64,000 nucleotides of DNA, taken from assembly GCA_002794785.1 (NCBI GenBank), contig NBBA01000002.1, positions 2,046,001 to 2,110,000 of the forward strand, read 5' to 3'. Position 1 is the stretch's first letter. Every line of letters begins with the position of its first letter. Below are positions 58,200 through 64,000 of the stretch, piece after piece. The translations under genes and the position numbers were made by a program. Source of the DNA: Coniferiporia sulphurascens. Its lineage: Eukaryota; Basidiomycota; Agaricomycetes; Hymenochaetales; Hymenochaetaceae. The notes beneath the pieces were generated by a model. The model searched no databases and had not been told where the DNA came from. It saw nothing but the letters and a program-made list of their open reading frames with translations.

Positions 58200-60676
58200 T
58201 TAATCACGGTTCGCCTGATCAGAGGGAGCAATTGGCCAGACATTTAGTCCCTCTCTACGTTCGCCGCGGGTCGACAGAGGAACAGACGTCGCCGCTGCCG
58301 TAGGCTGAGCTGTCGGGCCCGAGCTTGAACTGTTGTTACTTCCACCACGCGTATTGGCCTGCTGCATGTCGTCAATTCCGCGTTTTACACCGGCCATCAA
58401 TCGATCAGTCCTATCGAGCAACTCCTGCATTTTACGTCGTTGATCTCCAAGCTCATGGTAATGACGCTCGAGATCGGTGATGCTTGGTACAATATTTCCG
58501 CTTGCCCCGTTTCCGATCCCGCCATCCCGAAGCGGCGATGACGCGCGCGGGGACATCGTGCGTCCCTGCGCCAATGGCCCTTGGAAGAAGGGAGAGTGGA
58601 CATGGTTCGATGTGAGACCATGTGGGAGAGGGAGATGCAGGCCCGCGGTGAGGCCGCCAGATCCCTGCGACCCCGGTGGACCTCCAGCATGCAGTGATGT
58701 CGCAGGCGAGTGTGTACGGCTGGGAACCGTACCTTCAGAGCGTGCATACGACGATGATCCGACGCCTGCTGAAGCATAAGGAAATCTTGCATTAGATTTG
58801 TCGTTACCGCCAAGCGCAGCGTTGAGAGGAGGGAGATCATATCCGCCTGTGCCCTGCCCATAAAAGCCGGACTGTCGACCGCTTTGGCTGTCGACAGGGA
58901 ACGATCCAAACCCGGAAGACGACCCCTGCGTCTGTTGTTGTTCTTCCTGCCAGCCATCACGCTTCCGCTCACGGTGCCTTTCCCCTTCGTCAAACTCCAT
59001 GTTTACGTCCGACATACGCTCACCCCCACTCCGCCTCGATTTTTTTCTCACTCGCTGGCGATCGTGCTCGTCGTCGCTTTCTTCGCCTGTGCTACGTTCT
59101 TGCGCACCACGTCCAACGGATACGAGAGCCTCCGCAGCAGCCTGCTCAGACATGCGGCCTTGAAGTTGGCGGCCTGCACCTTGGCCAGGAGAAGACATCT
59201 GGATGGCGGGGCCAGCAGCTGGGACCCGTTTCCTGCGCTTGATGACGGTCTTCTTCATAGAGTTCGGCCGATGTGTGCCGTGGAGCTTGTAATACAAACC
59301 TGAGGGGTAATAACCACGACCGTGGCATCGACTAGTCAGTAAAAAAAAGTCTGGCAAGCGAAAAGGACAGATGAAGGTCCCATAGGGGAGAAAGGCCGAT
59401 TGGCTTATCAGACAAGGATAAGATAGATAAGATGGAAAGGAGCGGAACAATCGTCCGAATATTAGGATTTAAAAGTCCGCCTTTTCCGATTTCGGCCGAG
59501 CGTGGGAGAAAAAAGAGTTCTGGGAAGATAAGATGTCGATCAAAGCAGCACTCACCACACGCGTTGCAAATGTTGTTGCCTGCATCATCGCGTCGCCAGA
59601 GGGGCGTTGTGCTTGTCCCGCAATTTGCACAACTTAGTGCACCCACTGCCGCGCGCCCACGGGGATTCCTGCCCCCGTTCGAACTTCCCTCAGCGTTTCT
59701 CGTTTCATTGCCGGTGGTACCGTGCGCATGCGCACCGGCCGCACTTCCGCTGTGATCTGCGGAAGGCGAATGAACCTGAGCGTCAGCCATGTCGTGCTCG
59801 AGACGAGCTTGAAGTACGTTGTTGTACGTGGGACAGCCAGCGCAGGCCGACGTGCCCCCTGTGCCGTCACAACGCCCGTCGCCGGGACACGTACCCCTGG
59901 TTGCCTGTACCTTCGGCTGCATGTTCTGTGGCGCTAGAGGTTCGTTCATGTGTGTGTCTGCCGATGGGGAAGGCGGGGACATGAGCTGTCGGCCAGAAAA
60001 GGAGTCGCGATCAGGAGGGGAGGGGAGCAGCGATCCAGTACCAGCTGGAGGAGATGTGCGCGAGACAGACGAAGGCCGAGGGACGCGGCGAGATTTAAGA
60101 TAAAGGCCTACTCAGAGGTGCACGCGAAACACGATGCAAAGGGGCGAGGATCAGCACGATTGCCTAGAGATCAAATGAACCAGAAATGGAAAAAGGATGG
60201 AGGCGAAGGGGAGGGCAAGACCATTTCGCCCACACAGTAAACACGTTAAGACGGGGAGGAGGAACGAAAAGATCACATCCCACGTGTTGAACGGGGATCA
60301 TAGCAAGGGGATGGGAGAAGAAGGGTGAAAGATGCTTACCGCACGCATTGCAGATAAGCTTGCCATCAGCGTCACGACGCCAAAGGGGCGTTTTCTCGGT
60401 GCTGCAGTTGCTGCACTGAAGCGATGAAGAAGCGGCGTCGTTGTTGATGACGCTGTCGTGATCGAAGAAGTCATCGCGATCCAAAGGTGAGTATACACCG
60501 GAACGATGCAGGGCCGCATGGAGGGATGGAGGATAAGATGACCGAGGGGACTCTGCCCTGAAGTTGTCGAGTGGAGGAGACTGTGCCGGGCTGAGTTGGA
60601 GTCTTGCGAGAGAGCCAAGGTTGTTCTGGTGGAAAGACATGACGGGAGCTTCAAGCGCTACGGGGGACATTTTCAT
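58200..60676 (-). CDS. Iron-responsive GATA transcription factor with two zinc fingers (SREP/Fep1/Urbs1 type)
   Basis: ATG 60674-60676 starts [19 protein letters not shown]. Finger 1 is [19 protein letters not shown] with LICNACG, completed after an intron by [13 protein letters not shown]. The linker holds [20 protein letters not shown], a C-x5-C-x8-C-x2-C block found in iron-sensing fungal GATA factors. Finger 2 is [20 protein letters not shown] with ICNACG, then [20 protein letters not shown] and RRKR. The C-terminal part is Ser/Gly-rich with a coiled coil ([20 protein letters not shown]). Both fingers are C-x2-C-x17-C-x2-C. Such factors repress siderophore and reductive iron uptake genes when iron is plentiful, with the cysteine block ligating iron or an Fe-S cluster. 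Both introns interrupt the Gly codon after the fourth cysteine. Confidence 0.92.
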
Positions 60677-61623
60677 TCCAAGGCAAGAAAATGTAGCGCG
60701 GGAGGTGGAGGCGATGTCCAACAAGGACGCGTTGGGTTGAAAGATGCACAGGATATCGCAGTACGCGTAGAGCTGCGGGGACAAGAGTGAAGATGAGATG
60801 AGTGCGAAGAGACAAACGGTTGTGCTGAGGGGGGAGATCCGTGTCTGTCCTTAGTCAGCATTACTCAACTGCGGCTCAGCCAATAGGGGTTTCTCAATTA
60901 GGCGTGCACGCACATCTGGCTCGTTCGATAAGATACCCGACCTGCTTCTCGGCGACTCCGAGATATGATAAGTAATAGCCGCATTCCGCGCTGCGCCGAG
61001 GGGGAAAAGACAAAAAGGAAAAGGAAAAAAGCTAAAAATCCCCGCAGGAGGGACAAGAGAGACATAAGCCACTGGACGACTGACGCATGCATACCCAGAG
61101 GCTAAGCAAGTTCATCTCCTCGATCGGCCTCTTCCAAGTCTCCGACTCCGTGATCAGGTCCGCTGACGCGACATCCTGTCCCACTGGCATCGCAGTACGC
61201 ATCCGACTTGAGACAAAGAAAAAACGCGAAGGCTCAACTCGCCAAATAGCACTCTGCATTTCCACATGTACATCTTCCAGTCAAGGCAGTTTTTTTTCCG
61301 ACCTCTGGTGAGACTTGTTTCTTCTTCCGCTTCCGCATCATGCGCACTTTTGTTATCTCCCTTCGCCGAATCAGCGTTCCCAATCACTTGCTGTGCAACC
61401 TGGAATGCTAGTGTGCTTCAGGTTCGCTGATATCAGGATCAGGATCAGATATATCTCAGCATACATCTCGTTTATGATTTTCGGCGCACGGATGCTGATT
61501 ATATCAATCGCCTTTCCTTAATCGCCGCTTCCAGCCGATTGCTGAGTCAGCAGGTCTTGCATCCGTTTGGTACGTAAGCAATCTCTCTTCCTCCTTCTCC
61601 GCACAGTACTCGTCTCTGCTACT
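60677..61623. promoter_or_regulatory. Divergent promoter region with GATA motifs
   Basis: About 950 bp upstream of the GATA factor (minus) and the coiled-coil gene (plus). GATAAGATA lies at 60927-60935 and GATAAG at 60967-60972, close to the GATA factor start, so autoregulation is possible. A short direct repeat (ATCAGG, nearly three copies) is at 61432-61448. No other elements are assigned. Confidence 0.45.
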
Positions 61624-64000
61624 ATGGCGCTTCAGGATCCACCCCTTCAGCCTCGTTCACCGCACCCACCAAGAGGCAGCACACCATTGTGTCACCCCAG
61701 GGTTCTCGCAAAAGGCCCATACTGGGCCCGACTTCCAGCTCTCCTTGCCAATACGCACGCAGCCTCTGAGGGCCTGTCGCAGGGCCCGTTTGTCCCTAGC
61801 ACCGTGCAAGGCCCAAGTGTGCCTCCAGTTGTTTTACCAGATCGCATAGGAACGACCCGTGTTCTTCTCCACGATACCCAGGCATGCATACAGAAGTTTT
61901 CCGCGCGCATGGACGTCCTGGGCGCACACGTTGAACAGGCACTTAAGGAGGTCCAGCTTTCTCGTGCTGCTCTTGAGATCAGTGGCGAGAAGACCGTTTC
62001 AGACATTGCAGACGTCGGTAAGTGGTTTTTATTATTTCTCTGCTTTGGTGGAATCGCAGGGAGGTGTTCTCGTGCGCATATATGCAGGTTGTATGCACCG
62101 TAATGGCTGAACAAACGAAACCTAGTGTACAAATGCCAAGCTTCACTCGTAAAGAGCATCGAAGCACAAGGCAGTGCTTTAGATAAAGCCAGCGAAAAGA
62201 TATCTCAATTAAATTCTGTACGTAACGCCTTCTCTCAATGTCGCCATTCAGCTCACACTTGACTGCAGACAAATGATGCCCTTGTCAGGCTCTATGACGC
62301 ACACCATTCATCCTTAAATTTACTCCTCCAGACGTCGCATACGCATACAAATGCAATACAGGCCCTTCAGACACAACAATGTCAGAATCTCGCAGCACTT
62401 GCGCCCCTCGAGGGCCTTGTAAAGGCCGTTCCTGTACACGTTGACACTAGCCAAAGCACTTTCCTCGCGGGGGTGGCGAATGCTCTTGGACCGGCCATGG
62501 AGAAAGCTGTAGAATGTGGAATTGAGAGGGCACTTGCAAAGAAGCTTTTAATATGCGTCGATGCTCAGCCCCGAGCCCTAGATAAGGTGGTCGTAGAATC
62601 TGCGAGGGGAAAGAAGCGAAAGCGCGTTGCAAACGAGGATCTCCCTTCTGACACGGTGCCACTTCCCCCAATTCCTCGTCGCCCATCTGTTGCGGTAACA
62701 CATGAATATGACACGGCTATTAACAAGCCTTCAGAGGCGTCAAGTATTTGCGAGGCTATCGCCGCTCCAAACCACCGTCAGTTGGCAAGTCGTCGAATGC
62801 GGGCGCGCGGCTCAATGAGGCATCCCTCGACTCAACTGGCACCAGAAATGGGGACTGGAAACCCGGAATTGCTGGCCCGTGTCGATGAGCGGGAAATATA
62901 TGTTAATGCTCCGAAGCCTCCGTTGTTGTCCCGCGCGCGTCAAGTCACACTCCCTATCTCCTGCCGCAAGCCAATCAGCGAGGCATCCCGTAGGACACAT
63001 GCCCGTTCCATTTCACATACAAGAGCTTCTAACATCAATAACGTTCGGATTGATGTCGATGGCAGTGGATTGTCATCTACCATAAATGCCAATGTTAGCT
63101 CCGATATAACTTTTATGCCCACCGTCTATGCGCCTGAAACCACAGCGCCGCGTCATCCGGTGCTCTCCTCACTCTGTCAAACCATTCAGGAGAATAGGAC
63201 CACTATAATTGACGACACCCCGCGCACCGAATCCGACGGAGTCACATCAAAAGTGGACGTCACAGACTCTAATGTGGGGAAGTCTAAGGGCAGGACATGC
63301 AAGAGCAAGAGTGCGAAAAGCAAGAGCAAGCCAAAGAGCAAGAACAATACCAATAAACCCAGACCTAAGGGCCCTGGGAATAAGAAAGGCAAAAAGGCTT
63401 CAAGCACGACATTGCCTGTGCCTTGTCTACCCTCTGGGGTCGCAAACCCCGACACAATAGTGTTAGACTCGAAGGGAATAAATTCGGGTCGTACCTCGTC
63501 AAACGACGTCGAAACAAGCGGAATATCTGAGCGCGACCAACTAAACAGCCTGTCACGCGCATTCATGGGCGGAAGCACACAGTCTGTCGTTGCCGATAAT
63601 GTAATGACGGCGGTAGAGGGAGATGGAAACGGAGCCCCACCGGTTCAGGACGTGCACATGACAAGCATCCAGGCAATCTCAGAGCTTACGTCGGCCACTG
63701 CCCCGGAGAGGCGGACCCAGACAAACATCCAGGAGAGTACACATATCCCTTATAACGTGTCCTCGCTCTCGCTGCTAAATATGGGAAGCATTTTCTCGTC
63801 CCCGTCACGCGATGACAGGGCCGACGCCCTGGCAGATTCTGATGCGGGTACACGTCTTGCTGCAGCGCTTGCGCACATCCATAGCGACATCGACTTCACC
63901 GGACAAGGTGCATATACTCAGAGCGATTCCGAGACTAGGTCGCAAGCCGACATCATCGACGACGCCCATAACGATGAGAACAACCTAGATAACATTGATG
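61624..64000 (+). CDS. Large coiled-coil, low-complexity protein, partial at the window end
   Basis: Exons 61624-62017, 62126-62217 and 62269 to beyond 64000. After a Pro-rich start (MALQDPPLQPRSPHPP) comes a helical region: HDTQACIQKFSARMDVLGAH, VEQALKEVQLSRAALEIS, VYKCQASLVKSIEAQGSALD (across intron 1), KASEKISQLNS, then across intron 2 TNDALVRLYDAHHSSLNLLL. The heptad pattern suggests a coiled coil of about 150 residues. The rest is disordered: a basic KKRKR cluster near 62610, a Lys/Ser-rich block near 63280-63390, and many Ser, Thr and Asp. No known domain is visible. The frame is still open at the window edge. It could be a nuclear or chromosome-associated protein, but that is a guess from composition. 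Confidence 0.65.

Overview
The window looks like nuclear DNA of a basidiomycete fungus, most likely an agaricomycete. Nearly every gene is cut by several 45-70 bp GT-AG introns. The recognisable products are fungal: KEI1, OPI1, SGF73, a two-finger iron-type GATA factor, CUE2, a DUF2015 protein and F-box/leucine-rich proteins. An NDUFAF7 homologue implies mitochondrial complex I. Gene models below were built by eye from reading frames and splice signals, so exon edges are approximate unless stated.

Layout. 1-2382: 3' part of a degenerate non-LTR retrotransposon (reverse transcriptase, RNase H) with an in-frame stop. 2701-6913 (-): MMS19. 7357-9095 (+) and 9165-10257 (-): two convergent methyltransferases, NDUFAF7-like and EEF1AKMT4-like. 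10566-11831 (+): KEI1. 12133-13399 (-): PQ-loop membrane protein. 14263-14755 (-): TMEM14 family. 15022-16029 (+): eIF4E-family cap-binding protein. 17064-18175 (-): SGF73. 18658-20433 (+): triose-phosphate/nucleotide-sugar type transporter. 20841-22824 (+): disordered protein of unknown function. 23561-25194 (-): KAT14-like acetyltransferase. 25900-27194 (-): F-box protein. 27402-28408 (-): possible chorismate-lyase-fold protein. 29060-31618 (-): SIR2 deacetylase. 32020-32740 (-): DUF2015. 32918-34995 (+): CUE/DUF1771/SMR protein. 35417-36479 (-): pirin. 37277-37705 (-) and 38030-38611 (+): divergent histones H4 and H3. 38949-40210 (+): F-box protein. 40785-43646 (-): F-BAR/RhoGAP. 45287-45582 (-): small cysteine-rich protein. 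46964-49776 (-): nucleoporin NUP85. 54074-56517 (-): OPI1. 58200-60676 (-): iron-type GATA factor. 61624-64000 (+): coiled-coil protein running off the window.

This is mainly housekeeping DNA. No operon-like system, CRISPR array, prophage or secondary-metabolite cluster is visible. Several neighbours share a theme without evidence that they are co-regulated: chromatin (SGF73, KAT14-like, SIR2, H3/H4), lipid metabolism (KEI1 for sphingolipids, OPI1 for phospholipids), and iron/respiration (MMS19 for Fe-S delivery, NDUFAF7 for complex I, the GATA iron regulator).

Gene-poor stretches lie at 13.4-14.3, 16.0-17.1, 43.6-45.3, 45.6-47.0 and 49.8-54.1 kb. They hold only short open frames, a few of which chain across good splice sites. 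The observations most worth checking are the lengthened histone H3 tail, the small cysteine-rich gene, the fungal KAT14-like protein, and the identically placed introns in both GATA fingers.
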